From: an uncultured Agathobacter sp.
Lineage (GTDB): Bacteria; Bacillota; Clostridia; Lachnospirales; Lachnospiraceae
Direction of reading: 5' to 3'
Assembly (NCBI GenBank): GCA_934316545.1
Contig: CAKRDT010000013.1
Span: forward strand, 1-48,153
DNA: 48,153 nucleotides
The notes under the pieces were generated by a model, which worked only from the letters and a program-made list of their open reading frames with translations, made no database searches and had not been told where the DNA came from. Made by a program: the position numbers and the translations under genes. Below, in pieces: positions 1 to 7,710 of this stretch; position 1 is the first letter of the stretch, and every line of letters starts with the position of its first letter.

Positions 1-508
1 ACATTTACTTGTAAAATAACACCGCGCGTCAATTTTTATTATCTACTATGAGGCAAATTTTTGGCGTGCATCAGATATGATATTTCAATACACAGATACC
101 GGAGTAAAAATGTAAAAAAGAAAATTAGCAGTAGTTTTCTATAGTAACAGGATTTTGAATCATTTCAATGACCAACCTTTTCATGCTACAGGCATCGGAG
201 CCATACTTATTTTTCGAAACAAATAGGAAACTGCTTCGGCGTTCCATTGTGTCCGCTAATAGCGTAAATGAAACAACTTGTTGCTGTCTATCTGAAATCA
301 AGTCCGAAGTTGATTTTCCTATTTTTTCGATAAAATAACTGTATCGTCCGATGTCGTAACTCTGAAAAAACATCCGGTCATTGAAATCGTTCAAAGTCCG
401 TCGGCTTTAAGCAAGTTACTGCTAATTTTCGGATCTGATCTTATGAATCCGGTATCGTCCGTTTTAGAAAACCAATCTGATCACAGCAAACCCGAATCTG
501 CCTCACAC
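1..508 (+). repeat. Large foldback repeat element, copy 1
   Basis: A gene-free block that matches two other copies at 34307-34818 (inverted) and 35445-35866. Nested complementary arms can be read directly: GAGGCA (50-55) with TGCCTC (499-504), ATCAGAT (70-76) with ATCTGAT (475-481), GATACCGGA (95-103) with TCCGGTATC (448-456), a perfect 14-bp arm at 120-133 with 417-430, a 24-nt arm at 150-173 with 376-399, 191-206 with 341-355, and 215-239 with 304-329. The element starts at or before base 1, so its left end may be cut by the window. Its right end stops six bases before the ilvN stop codon. An 89-codon minus-strand ORF at 125-394 is not kept in the other copies, so I do not call it a gene. 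Function is unknown. Confidence 0.85.
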
Positions 509-509
509 T

Positions 510-1022
510 TTAGCGGCATCCGGTACTGATCGTCTCAATCGCAACCGCGCCTCCGCGCACAACCGAGATTCTATGATACTTATTCTTGAGCAACGCGATC
601 AGTTCATTATTACGTCGCTCGGTCAGCATACATTCCAAAAGCACACTGTCCTTGCCGATGTCAACCACATCGACCTTGAACACCTGCGCAATCTGGAAGA
701 TTTCACTGATCTGTGCACTGTCCACATCCATGACTTTCGCATATAAGATCTCTTTCATATGAAGCGGCACATCCGTTAAATCGATCACCTTAATGACCTC
801 GACCATGCGGTTTAACTGCTTCTTGATCTGCTCAAATGTAATATCATCACTTGTGACACAGATCGTCATACGGGAGATGGTCTCATCTTCCGTTGTACCT
901 ACGGTCAGCGACTGTAAATTGTAGGATTTTCCGGAGAAAAGTCCCGATACTTTTGCAAGAACACCGACCTGATTCTCTACATATAACGCTATCCAGCGAT
1001 TTTTCATATCTGACATCATCAC
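510..1022 (-). CDS. ilvN: Acetolactate synthase small (regulatory) subunit
   Basis: This 170-residue protein is the regulatory subunit of acetohydroxyacid synthase, which makes the first committed intermediate of valine, leucine and isoleucine synthesis. The N-terminal ACT domain is clear (residues about 8-80, with VENQVGVLAKVSGLFSG and YNLQSLTVG), followed by the C-terminal domain typical of IlvN (about 85-165). Length is normal for the family. GGAGGGTG lies just upstream of the ATG. The start is 6 nt past the ilvB stop, so the two subunits are translationally linked. The stop codon directly abuts the foldback repeat at 1-508, with no conventional terminator between them. Confidence 0.96.
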   Translation of the reverse strand: MMMSDMKNRWIALYVENQVGVLAKVSGLFSGKSYNLQSLTVGTTEDETISRMTICVTSDDITFEQIKKQLNRMVEVIKVIDLTDVPLHMKEILYAKVMDVDSAQISEIFQIAQVFKVDVVDIGKDSVLLECMLTERRNNELIALLKNKYHRISVVRGGAVAIETISTGCR

Positions 1023-1028
1023 ACCCTC

Positions 1029-2750
1029 CTACTTTAAAATCATTTCGCTCATCGGATTACCGCTTTTGACCATTGGAAGTACCAACTCGTCCGTTGCGAT
1101 CATAAACTCGATGACCGTAGGTGCATCCTTATGTTTCTTTGCCTCGGCAAATGCCGCATCCATATCCTCCACACTTTCTACGCGGATGCCATATGCGCCA
1201 TAGCTTTCTGCAAGCTTTATAAAATCCGGCGTATACTTCGGGCAGGCATCGTTTGGTCCCTTACAGTCGTTTGGACATCCCGGACGCTTACGAAGACATG
1301 TTGCGCTGTAGCGCTTTCCGTAAAACAGCTCCTGCATCTGACGAACCATACCAAGGTAATAGTTGTTCAGGAGGCAGATGGTGATCGGTGTCCCCTGTGT
1401 GACAGCCGTCGCCATCTCCTGAATATTCATCTGGAATCCACCGTCTCCGGTAATCAGTACAACCTCTTTATCGCGGTTTGCAATCTTCGCTCCGATCGCA
1501 GCTGGGAAACCGAAGCCCATCGTTCCGAGTCCACCGGATGTAATAATCTGGCTGCCCTCATCAAGTTCCAGATACTGTGTTGCCCACATCTGATGCTGTC
1601 CAACATCCGTGACATAGATACTATGCGGGAACTTTTCATTAATCTGCTCCATGATCATCTGCGGGCTGATGCCGCGGTCTCTTCGCATCGCAAGCGGATT
1701 CTCGGCATCCCAAGCCTTAATCTGCTCCATCCACTTGTCCGTTTTTTTCGGCTCTGCCCACTCAAGGAGTTTCTCCAGAGCCGTGCCTGCGTCTGCAACG
1801 ACCGGAACGTCAACAACAACATTTCTTGAGATGGATGCCGTATCGACATCGATATGTACAATCTTGGCGTTCGGCGCAAACTCATTTAAATCGCCGGTAA
1901 TCCGGTCGTTAAATCTCGTTCCGATGGAAAAAAGCACGTCGCACTGGCTGACTGCCATATTCGCTGCATACTTTCCATGCATACCGCAGTTGCCGATATA
2001 AAGCGGATGTGTCGTAGGAATAGCACCTTTTCCCATGATCGTTGTAACGACCGGTACATTTTCTTTCTCCGCGAATTCCTGCAGTGCCTTGTTGGCATAA
2101 GCGATATTGATTCCTCCTCCGGCAAGGATGAGCGGCTTCTTCGCCGACTTCAGAAGCTTATACGCTTTTTTTAACTGTCCGACATGTACACCGTTGATCG
2201 GCTTGTATCCGCGGATATCCACCGTCTTCGGATATTCCGCAGGTCCTGTTGCCGTCTGGATGTCCTTCGGGATATCGATAAGGACCGGGCCGGGCTTACC
2301 GGTGCGGGCAATATAAAAAGCCATCTTAATGATCTTGCCCAGCTCCGCACGGTTACGGACGGTTACCGCATACTTTGTAATGCTTCTTGTCATACCAACG
2401 ATATCGACCTCCTGAAACGCATCATTTCCGATGAGGCCAAGCGGTACCTGTCCGGTAAAACATACAAGCGGAATACTGTCATAATGTGCATCCGCAAGTC
2501 CCGTGATCGTGTTGGTCGCGCCCGGACCGCTGGTCACTAGGCATACGCCGACTTTTCCGGTCGACTTGGCATAGCCTTCTGCTTCGTGAATGAGCGCCTG
2601 CTCATGGCGCGGCAGCACCAGATCGATCAAATCCGTTTTATATAATTCATCAAACAAATCCGTAACCGTACCTCCCGGATAACCAAAGATGGTATCTACG
2701 CCCTCTTCCTCAAGCGCTTTTACGAATAATTTTCTTCCTGTTATATCCAT
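1029..2750 (-). CDS. ilvB: Acetolactate synthase large (catalytic) subunit
   Basis: The 573-residue ThDP enzyme condenses pyruvate with pyruvate or 2-oxobutyrate. Visible landmarks are the N-terminal FGYPGGTVTDLFDEL, RHEQALIHEAEGYA carrying the catalytic glutamate, the TSGPGATNTITGLADA stretch, and the ThDP/Mg motif GDGGFQMNIQEMATAV. TAGGAGGAG precedes the ATG. An unusual Cys-rich insertion at about residues 485-503 has the spacing C-x6-C-x3-C-x6-C between RYSATC and KYTPDFIKLAESYG, where classical enzymes have a short loop. It might bind metal or Fe-S; that is inference. The gene lies 13 nt after the AEC transporter and 6 nt before ilvN, apparently in one transcript. Confidence 0.97.
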   Translation of the reverse strand: MDITGRKLFVKALEEEGVDTIFGYPGGTVTDLFDELYKTDLIDLVLPRHEQALIHEAEGYAKSTGKVGVCLVTSGPGATNTITGLADAHYDSIPLVCFTGQVPLGLIGNDAFQEVDIVGMTRSITKYAVTVRNRAELGKIIKMAFYIARTGKPGPVLIDIPKDIQTATGPAEYPKTVDIRGYKPINGVHVGQLKKAYKLLKSAKKPLILAGGGINIAYANKALQEFAEKENVPVVTTIMGKGAIPTTHPLYIGNCGMHGKYAANMAVSQCDVLFSIGTRFNDRITGDLNEFAPNAKIVHIDVDTASISRNVVVDVPVVADAGTALEKLLEWAEPKKTDKWMEQIKAWDAENPLAMRRDRGISPQMIMEQINEKFPHSIYVTDVGQHQMWATQYLELDEGSQIITSGGLGTMGFGFPAAIGAKIANRDKEVVLITGDGGFQMNIQEMATAVTQGTPITICLLNNYYLGMVRQMQELFYGKRYSATCLRKRPGCPNDCKGPNDACPKYTPDFIKLAESYGAYGIRVESVEDMDAAFAEAKKHKDAPTVIEFMIATDELVLPMVKSGNPMSEMILK

Positions 2751-2763
2751 AATCTATCTCCTC

Positions 2764-3711
2764 CTAAATCAGTCCAAAACTCCGAAGCAGGAATATCCAA
2801 AAAGTCAATGTAAATGCCGCCAGAAGCGTCGTGGATACGATGACACTGGCAGTCAATACTCCATCGTTGTTCATATTCTTGGCCATAATGTAGCAGCTTG
2901 GTGTCGTTGGAGACGCAAGCATAATAAGGATTGCGATCAGTTTCTCACCGGAATACCCCATCATCGCTGCAACCGGCAGAAATACGAGTGGCTGGAAAAA
3001 CAACTTGATGGCGGACGCCCAAAGCGTCGGTTTAATCTTCGCCAAAGCCTTTCTTCCCTCAAATCCCGCACCGAGTACGATCAGTGCCAGTGGCGTAGCA
3101 AGCTGCGCTACCATGTTGATGGTCTTGTTTACCAGCATCGGGAATTGAATTCCGAGAAGCGCTACGATCAGACCTGCAAAAATCGATAAAATAATCGGAT
3201 TCTTCGCAATATTTACGATAGCTTCTTTAATCTTGCCTTTGCCCTCTTCCAGTTCTCCCTCTGCCTCGAATGTCAGTACGATCACCGAATAGATGTTATA
3301 AAGCGGCACCGCGCCGATGATCATAAGCGGCCCCATCGCGGACGATCCATAGATATTGCTGATGAAAGCAAGTCCCATGACCGCTGCACTGCTCCGAAAC
3401 GAAGCCTGAACGAATGCGCCACGCATGCTTTGATCCTTTAAGAATACTTTCGTCAGTCCCCAGATGCTCCAGAAACAGATCGTACTTACGATCGCACAGA
3501 ACAACACAAACTTGAGATCAAATACTTCCCAAATATCCACACTCGCAATATCGCGAAAAAGCATAAACGGAAGTGTCACTTTAAAGTTAAACCGATTTGC
3601 GACCGTGACAAAATGCTCATCGAGCATTCCGATCTGATGGAGAACCCATCCGATCACCATGACCAGAAAAATCGGAAGTGTTACATTGATACTAAATAAA
3701 AAATCGCTCAT
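2764..3711 (-). CDS. AEC-family (auxin efflux carrier-like) transporter
   Basis: The 315-residue protein is almost entirely hydrophobic, with about ten predicted membrane segments. It starts with the typical AEC sequence INVTLPIFLVMVIGWVL and contains VTLPFMLFRDIA and LIVLGAGFEGR, features of the permease family that includes malate/malonate and auxin carriers. The substrate cannot be read from the sequence. It starts 2 nt past the folA stop and ends 13 nt before ilvB, so it is co-transcribed with both. An organic-acid or amino-acid-precursor export role next to acetolactate synthase is possible but only inferred. The upstream purine-rich GAGAGAAGAAAG is a modest ribosome binding site. Confidence 0.88.
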   Translation of the reverse strand: MSDFLFSINVTLPIFLVMVIGWVLHQIGMLDEHFVTVANRFNFKVTLPFMLFRDIASVDIWEVFDLKFVLFCAIVSTICFWSIWGLTKVFLKDQSMRGAFVQASFRSSAAVMGLAFISNIYGSSAMGPLMIIGAVPLYNIYSVIVLTFEAEGELEEGKGKIKEAIVNIAKNPIILSIFAGLIVALLGIQFPMLVNKTINMVAQLATPLALIVLGAGFEGRKALAKIKPTLWASAIKLFFQPLVFLPVAAMMGYSGEKLIAILIMLASPTTPSCYIMAKNMNNDGVLTASVIVSTTLLAAFTLTFWIFLLRSFGLI

Positions 3712-3713
3712 TA

Positions 3714-4205
3714 CTACTTTCTTCTCTCGTATTTATAGAAATAAAATTCCAGATCAAAATAGGTCTGCTCCTCACTGTCTGCGGTAATCTCCCATTCCGG
3801 CTTCTCATCCAGATTCGGGAAATACGCATCCGCATCATAAGCATAATCAATCTTCGTGATATGAGCGACATCACATTCGTCGAGAAGCTGTGCGTAGATC
3901 TTCTCGCCGCCAATGATATAGATATCCTCGCTATTATATTTTTTCAGTTCTTCATGCAACTCGTCCAGTGAATGAACGATGATGGCATCCCCGACCGCAT
4001 AATTCGTATTATGTGTCAACACGATATTGGTACGGTTCTTCAGCGGAAGACCATTCGGAAAACTCTCTAAGGTCTTCCGCCCCATGACGACGACCTTGCC
4101 CGTGGTGGTCTCCCGAAAGAACTTCTGATCCATCGGAATGCGTACTAACAGTTCATTATTCTTGCCGATCGCCCAGTTGCGGTCGACTGCTGCAATAAGA
4201 TTCAT
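3714..4205 (-). CDS. folA: Dihydrofolate reductase
   Basis: The 163-residue enzyme reduces dihydrofolate with NADPH, regenerating the folate that ThyA oxidises. Family landmarks are MNLIAAVDRNWAIGKNNEL at the N-terminus, the VVMGRKTLESFP nucleotide-binding stretch and IYIIGGEKIYAQLL. An in-frame ATG exists 20 codons upstream, but AAGGAGGAAGATTT sits directly in front of the ATG at 4203-4205 and the family normally begins MNLI, so I use the inner start. It is paired with thyA just upstream, the usual arrangement for dTMP synthesis. Confidence 0.96.
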   Translation of the reverse strand: MNLIAAVDRNWAIGKNNELLVRIPMDQKFFRETTTGKVVVMGRKTLESFPNGLPLKNRTNIVLTHNTNYAVGDAIIVHSLDELHEELKKYNSEDIYIIGGEKIYAQLLDECDVAHITKIDYAYDADAYFPNLDEKPEWEITADSEEQTYFDLEFYFYKYERRK

Positions 4206-4268
4206 AAATCTTCCTCCTTGGAACATTTCTTTGAACATCCGCCCATTTAAAGTTGCCTTCTGCAAATT

Positions 4269-5117
4269 CTAAATGGCAATTGGAATATTTTTAATCTGCG
4301 GACCGGTCACATAGTCCGTAATCTTGATATCATCGGTTGTAAACTGGTAGAAATCCTTAATCTCAGGGTTCAGCCAGAACTTCGGTGCCGGATGCTGCTC
4401 TCTTGTAATCAGTTCCTTGATCACCGGCACATGACGGTCATAAATGTGCGCATCGGCAATCACATGCACCAGCTCGCCCACCTTCATATCACACACCTGT
4501 GCGAGCATATGCACAAGCACCGCGTATTGGCACACATTCCAGTTGTTTGCTGCCAAAACATCCTGCGAGCGCTGATTTAAGATAGCATTGAGCGTCAGTT
4601 TATCATCCCCCGGCTTCTGCGTCACATTAAACGTCATACTGTATGCACAAGGATACAGGTTCATCTCATGCAGATCCTGATGCACATAGATATTGGTGAG
4701 GATTCTGCGGCTGAACGGATTGTTTTTCAGATCATAGATCACACGATCCACCTGATCCATCATGCCTTCCTTGTACTGATGCTTCTGTGCAAGCTGATAA
4801 CCGTACGCCTTGCCGATCGAACCGATCTCATCCGCCCACTCGTCCCAGACGGTACTCTTTAAATCATGGATATTGTTGGATTTGCGCTGCCAGATCCAAA
4901 GCATTTCCTCCGTGCAGGTCTTAATCGCAGTCTTACGAAGCGTAATCGCCGGAAATTCCTTCGACAGATCATAACGATTGACCACACCAAACTTTTTGAT
5001 CGTATAAGCACTCGTTCCGTCCTCCCAGTGCGGGCGGACCTTCTCGCCCTCGGTGCTCGTTCCGTTCTCCAATATATCGTTACACATGTCAACAAAAATC
5101 TTGTCTGCTAAACTCAC
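4269..5117 (-). CDS. thyA: Thymidylate synthase (ThyA type)
   Basis: The 282-residue enzyme methylates dUMP with methylene-tetrahydrofolate. The catalytic cysteine is C157 in LYPCAYSMTFNV, and the QRS-x-D phosphate/uracil motif is seen as NQRSQDVLAANNWNV. The usual PCH active-site triplet is PCA here and FNI is replaced by WNV, so this is a divergent ThyA, closer to the B. subtilis ThyA style than to E. coli. The start codon is GTG at 5115-5117 with GAGGAG eight bases upstream. It is first in a run thyA-folA-AEC-ilvB-ilvN, with a sigma-A-like promoter at 5200-5228. Confidence 0.95.
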   Translation of the reverse strand: MSLADKIFVDMCNDILENGTSTEGEKVRPHWEDGTSAYTIKKFGVVNRYDLSKEFPAITLRKTAIKTCTEEMLWIWQRKSNNIHDLKSTVWDEWADEIGSIGKAYGYQLAQKHQYKEGMMDQVDRVIYDLKNNPFSRRILTNIYVHQDLHEMNLYPCAYSMTFNVTQKPGDDKLTLNAILNQRSQDVLAANNWNVCQYAVLVHMLAQVCDMKVGELVHVIADAHIYDRHVPVIKELITREQHPAPKFWLNPEIKDFYQFTTDDIKITDYVTGPQIKNIPIAI

Positions 5118-5199
5118 GTTGTCTCCTCGCCTTCTTTTTCGTTCCTCCGAAATTGATCGTTTTTTATCTCAAAAAGCAAACCAAATTCTCTAAGCCTTT

Positions 5200-5228
5200 A
5201 TTTTACATAACTTTGCAAAAAAAGTCTA
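5200..5228 (-). promoter_or_regulatory. Predicted sigma-A promoter for thyA-folA-AEC-ilvBN
   Basis: Minus-strand TAGACT (5223-5228) and TAAAAT (5200-5205) are separated by 17 nt. The -35 box overlaps the last codon of the dus gene, so the promoter is embedded in the upstream gene's end. No T-box or other leader structure is evident in the roughly 80-nt leader. Confidence 0.5.
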
Positions 5229-6140
5229 TGATAATATTTGTTGTACTAAGAGTCGGTATTCCACCATATCGTGACATTTCTGGATCTTTTTTAAGCAGTC
5301 TGCCTTCTCCGGAAAAAGCCGGATCAGATAAAACCACAACTCTTTCATATGTCCCACGACATCCTTATCGCCCGAGAAAATATCAGTATACCCCTGCACG
5401 ATCTCATCGTGGAACGCACGGATCTGCTGCTTCGTCGGCTTTGATTTACCTTCGATCTCCCCGATCAGTCCCGGATCTGCCAGAAGTCCTCTTCCGATCA
5501 TCATGCGGTCCACCGTTGGGAAAAGCGAATGAATCCGCTCATAGTCCTCAATCGTATTGATATCACCGTTATAACAGAGCGGCACCCTGATTCTTTCTAT
5601 CGCATGCGCAAACGCATCAAGCCGCGGCGTATTGCTGTAGAAATCGCTTCGCACACGCGGATGCACGATCAGTTCTTCCAGCGGATATCTCGCGTAGATC
5701 TCGCAAAGTCTCTCCCACTCGTCCTCGTTTTCCATACCGATCCTCGTCTTAACCGAGATGGAAAGTGGGCAGATGTCAAACGCCTTTTCCAGAAAACGAT
5801 CCAGTTCATCCGGATCCTTGAGAATACCGGCACCACGATTTTTGGATACGACCGTCCCCGACGGACATCCACAATTTAAATTCACGGTCGTAAATCCCAT
5901 CTGCTCCAACTGCGCGCTCATCATCCGCAGATCCTCGGCATCGTTAAGCATCAGCTGCGGTACGAGCGTGATCCCCTGGTTATTCTCCGGGATCAGATCC
6001 CGCACGATCTTCTTATTCATCTTTTTTGCGGCCGGAAAAAAGGGTGTAAAATATTTATCAATATACGGAAAGTGATGCGCGAAGGCATTCCGCACAATGT
6101 ATCCCGTAATTCCTTCCAGCGGAGCTAAATAAAATTGCAT
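5226..6140 (-). CDS. dus: tRNA-dihydrouridine synthase
   Basis: The 304-residue flavoenzyme reduces uridine to dihydrouridine in tRNA D-loops. It has the FMN TIM barrel of the Dus family, with YLAPLEGITGYIVRNAF at the N-terminus and NLNCGCPSGTVVSKNRGAG, which includes the catalytic cysteine. SVKTRIGMENEDEW, VHPRVRSDFY, CYNGDI and MIGRGLLADP follow in the expected order, and a C-terminal helical domain closes it. GAGGAGATTTGT precedes the ATG. The exact Dus subfamily is not assigned. Confidence 0.93.
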   Translation of the reverse strand: MQFYLAPLEGITGYIVRNAFAHHFPYIDKYFTPFFPAAKKMNKKIVRDLIPENNQGITLVPQLMLNDAEDLRMMSAQLEQMGFTTVNLNCGCPSGTVVSKNRGAGILKDPDELDRFLEKAFDICPLSISVKTRIGMENEDEWERLCEIYARYPLEELIVHPRVRSDFYSNTPRLDAFAHAIERIRVPLCYNGDINTIEDYERIHSLFPTVDRMMIGRGLLADPGLIGEIEGKSKPTKQQIRAFHDEIVQGYTDIFSGDKDVVGHMKELWFYLIRLFPEKADCLKKIQKCHDMVEYRLLVQQILS

Positions 6141-6300
6141 ACAAATCTCCTCTATTGTTTCGTCCCTCGCATGTGCCGGCCCGTTTGTATCTTAATTATC
6201 CCCATACCCCGGCAGGCACAGCGCGTGCTCCTTCTATTATAAGAGATTTGTGTAAAATGTGAAGCGCCTGTGAAAAATTATTAGGATTTTATGAATTGAA

Positions 6301-6329
6301 TTGACTTCGATTGTCAAGAATTCTATATT
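6301..6329 (+). promoter_or_regulatory. Predicted sigma-A promoter for the VTT membrane protein
   Basis: TTGACT (6301-6306) and TATATT (6324-6329) are 17 nt apart. This gives a leader of about 80 nt before the AGGAGG-preceded ATG at 6418. Confidence 0.65.
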
Positions 6330-6417
6330 GAAGATAGATAGTCGCAATTCATCGTGTAACGCAGAATATACTGCAAACGATAAATGTGTAGGAGTTCCTA
6401 TTCCAGGAGGTATCAGC

Positions 6418-7137
6418 ATGAAAAAATGGAGTCGAAGACAGATCACACAATTGGTCCTTGCGATCCTCGCAGTCATCTTTATCTGTATATTAGGCTATTA
6501 CATCGGACGACCTCTCGTACAGTTTGTCTCCGAGCCACAGAAATTCCAGATATGGGTCAAGGAAAAAGGATTTCTTGGAGTACTTGCCTTCATGGGAATG
6601 AACATCCTTCAGGTACTGCTCGCCGTCATCCCGGGTGGTCCGTTTGAGATCGGTGCAGGCTACGCCTTCGGTGTCGTAAAGGGAACTTTCATCTGTGATA
6701 TCGCAATGACCATCGCAAGTGTCATCATCTTCCTGTTTGTCAAGAAATTCGGACTGCGGTTCGTAGAACTTTTTGTAAGTAAAGAGAAAATAGAATCCGT
6801 CAAATTTTTAAAGAGTTCCAAACGCTCGGAAAGCATCATCTTTTTGTTCTTCCTCGTACCCGGAACCCCTAAGGATCTTCTGTCCTATCTCGTAGGACTG
6901 ACCGATATGAAATTGTCGCATTGGATTTTCATCTGCGGAGTCGGACGCCTCCCGGCAATCTTCTTATCAGCCTTAAGCGGAAGTGCCTTAAGCAGTGCCA
7001 AATATCATTTGGCGATTCTTTTTATTGCAGCAATTATTGTTTTATATATCATCGGCATCTTTGTCTATCGTATTCACAATAAACATACCGGACCAGAGGA
7101 ATCCGCGCGAAATCAAAAAACAACCGAATCCGCATGA
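6418..7137 (+). CDS. VTT-domain (TVP38/TMEM64, DedA-like) membrane protein
   Basis: The 239-residue integral membrane protein starts with a basic patch and a first membrane helix (residues about 9-30). The VTT/SNARE-associated core follows: IPGGPFEIGAGYAFG, an internal helix pair, and FFLVPGTPKDLLSYLVGL, the hallmark F-x-P-G-x-P-D/K-x2 region. Family members are thought to act in lipid scrambling or transport in the membrane; the substrate here is unknown. I chose the ATG at 6418 because AGGAGGTATCAGC precedes it; an ORF open from 6301 has no ribosome binding site. Confidence 0.88.
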   Translation: MKKWSRRQITQLVLAILAVIFICILGYYIGRPLVQFVSEPQKFQIWVKEKGFLGVLAFMGMNILQVLLAVIPGGPFEIGAGYAFGVVKGTFICDIAMTIASVIIFLFVKKFGLRFVELFVSKEKIESVKFLKSSKRSESIIFLFFLVPGTPKDLLSYLVGLTDMKLSHWIFICGVGRLPAIFLSALSGSALSSAKYHLAILFIAAIIVLYIIGIFVYRIHNKHTGPEESARNQKTTESA

Positions 7138-7363
7138 CACCTGCCATTGCCTCGAATGTCTCGTGATAGACAGCTCCTTCCTCTGCACCATTCTCGGAAA
7201 ACATCTTTGTGAGATATTTCTTTTTTCCAAGTTTCTTGGCCGTGGTGCTGTGGAAAAACGTGGATGCAAGCTCCGGGTAAGCAACATACTGCCGCTTGCC
7301 GATATCCCGGATATCGCAGATCGATGCCATCACCTGCTTTCTTAGATGATCAGCATATTTCAT
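7049..7363 (-). CDS. Hypothetical protein or gene remnant (doubtful)
   Basis: A 104-codon ORF runs antisense across the last 89 bases of the VTT gene. Its first 75 or so residues look protein-like (MKYADHLRKQVMASICDI, then a mixed charged sequence). The last part lies over the VTT gene and looks like a shadow. There is no Shine-Dalgarno sequence in front of the ATG. It may be the 5' remnant of a gene cut by rearrangement. I do not recognise the family. Confidence 0.25.
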   Translation of the reverse strand: MKYADHLRKQVMASICDIRDIGKRQYVAYPELASTFFHSTTAKKLGKKKYLTKMFSENGAEEGAVYHETFEAMAGVMRIRLFFDFARIPLVRYVYCEYDRQRCR

Positions 7364-7400
7364 ATGGAGGAAGAAAATGGGAAAAGTTTAAATTATAGCA

Positions 7401-7432
7401 AAAAAAGATCACCTCATACGAGATGATCTTTT
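7401..7432. terminator. Bidirectional intrinsic terminator
   Basis: AAAAGATCACCTC (7403-7415) pairs with GAGATGATCTTTT (7420-7432) around a 4-nt loop, with A and T runs on opposite sides. It could end the VTT transcript from the left and the Rpn transcript from the right. Confidence 0.7.
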
Positions 7433-7462
7433 GTAGATATTATCTTTCTGCCAAGTGCCAGA

Positions 7463-7702
7463 CTAAGCTTTTGCCAGCACGGCATTTTCAGCCGCTTGAA
7501 TTTCTTCCTCAGAATAATCTTCAAGTATTTTTTCTCTTGAAACACCATATTTAAGCATGTTCTGAATTGCTTCGAGGCGCTCGTTTGCACGACCTTCTGC
7601 GCGACCTTCCGCGCGGCCTTCCGCACGTATTCCATCAACAAATGTTTTTTCATCATATTCTGTAATACACACGTCTTTCACCTCCGCTCTGTGCTTAAGC
7701 AA
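7463..7702 (-). pseudogene. Duplicated C-terminal fragment of the Rpn-family gene
   Basis: The 79 codons repeat the C-terminus of the neighbouring gene (LKHRAEVKDVCITEY, then an EGRAEGRA repeat and a helical tail). The DNA repeats with an offset of 245 bases: a 35-base stretch ending at 7702 recurs ending at 7947. The copies have since diverged in the last 35 residues (LKYGVSREKILEDYSEEE against IEVNVPKEEIIKRYSVEE). There is no nuclease domain and no credible start site, so it is a remnant or an extension unlikely to be translated alone. Confidence 0.8.
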
Positions 7703-7710
7703 TCTTGGGG

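Noticed and set aside
125..394. 89-codon minus-strand ORF in foldback copy 1 as a gene
   Set aside because: The same region in copies 2 and 3 has stops in that frame, there is no ribosome binding site, and the sequence is explained by pairing stems.
4206..4265. Longer folA starting at 4265
   Set aside because: No ribosome binding site there, whereas AAGGAGG precedes the inner ATG, and the family starts MNLI.
5118..5225. T-box or amino-acid leader for ilvBN
   Set aside because: No T-box sequence, long hairpin or leader peptide is visible in front of thyA or ilvB.
6237..6476. Minus-strand ORF upstream of the VTT gene
   Set aside because: It overlaps the predicted promoter and start of the VTT gene, has no ribosome binding site and no protein-like pattern.
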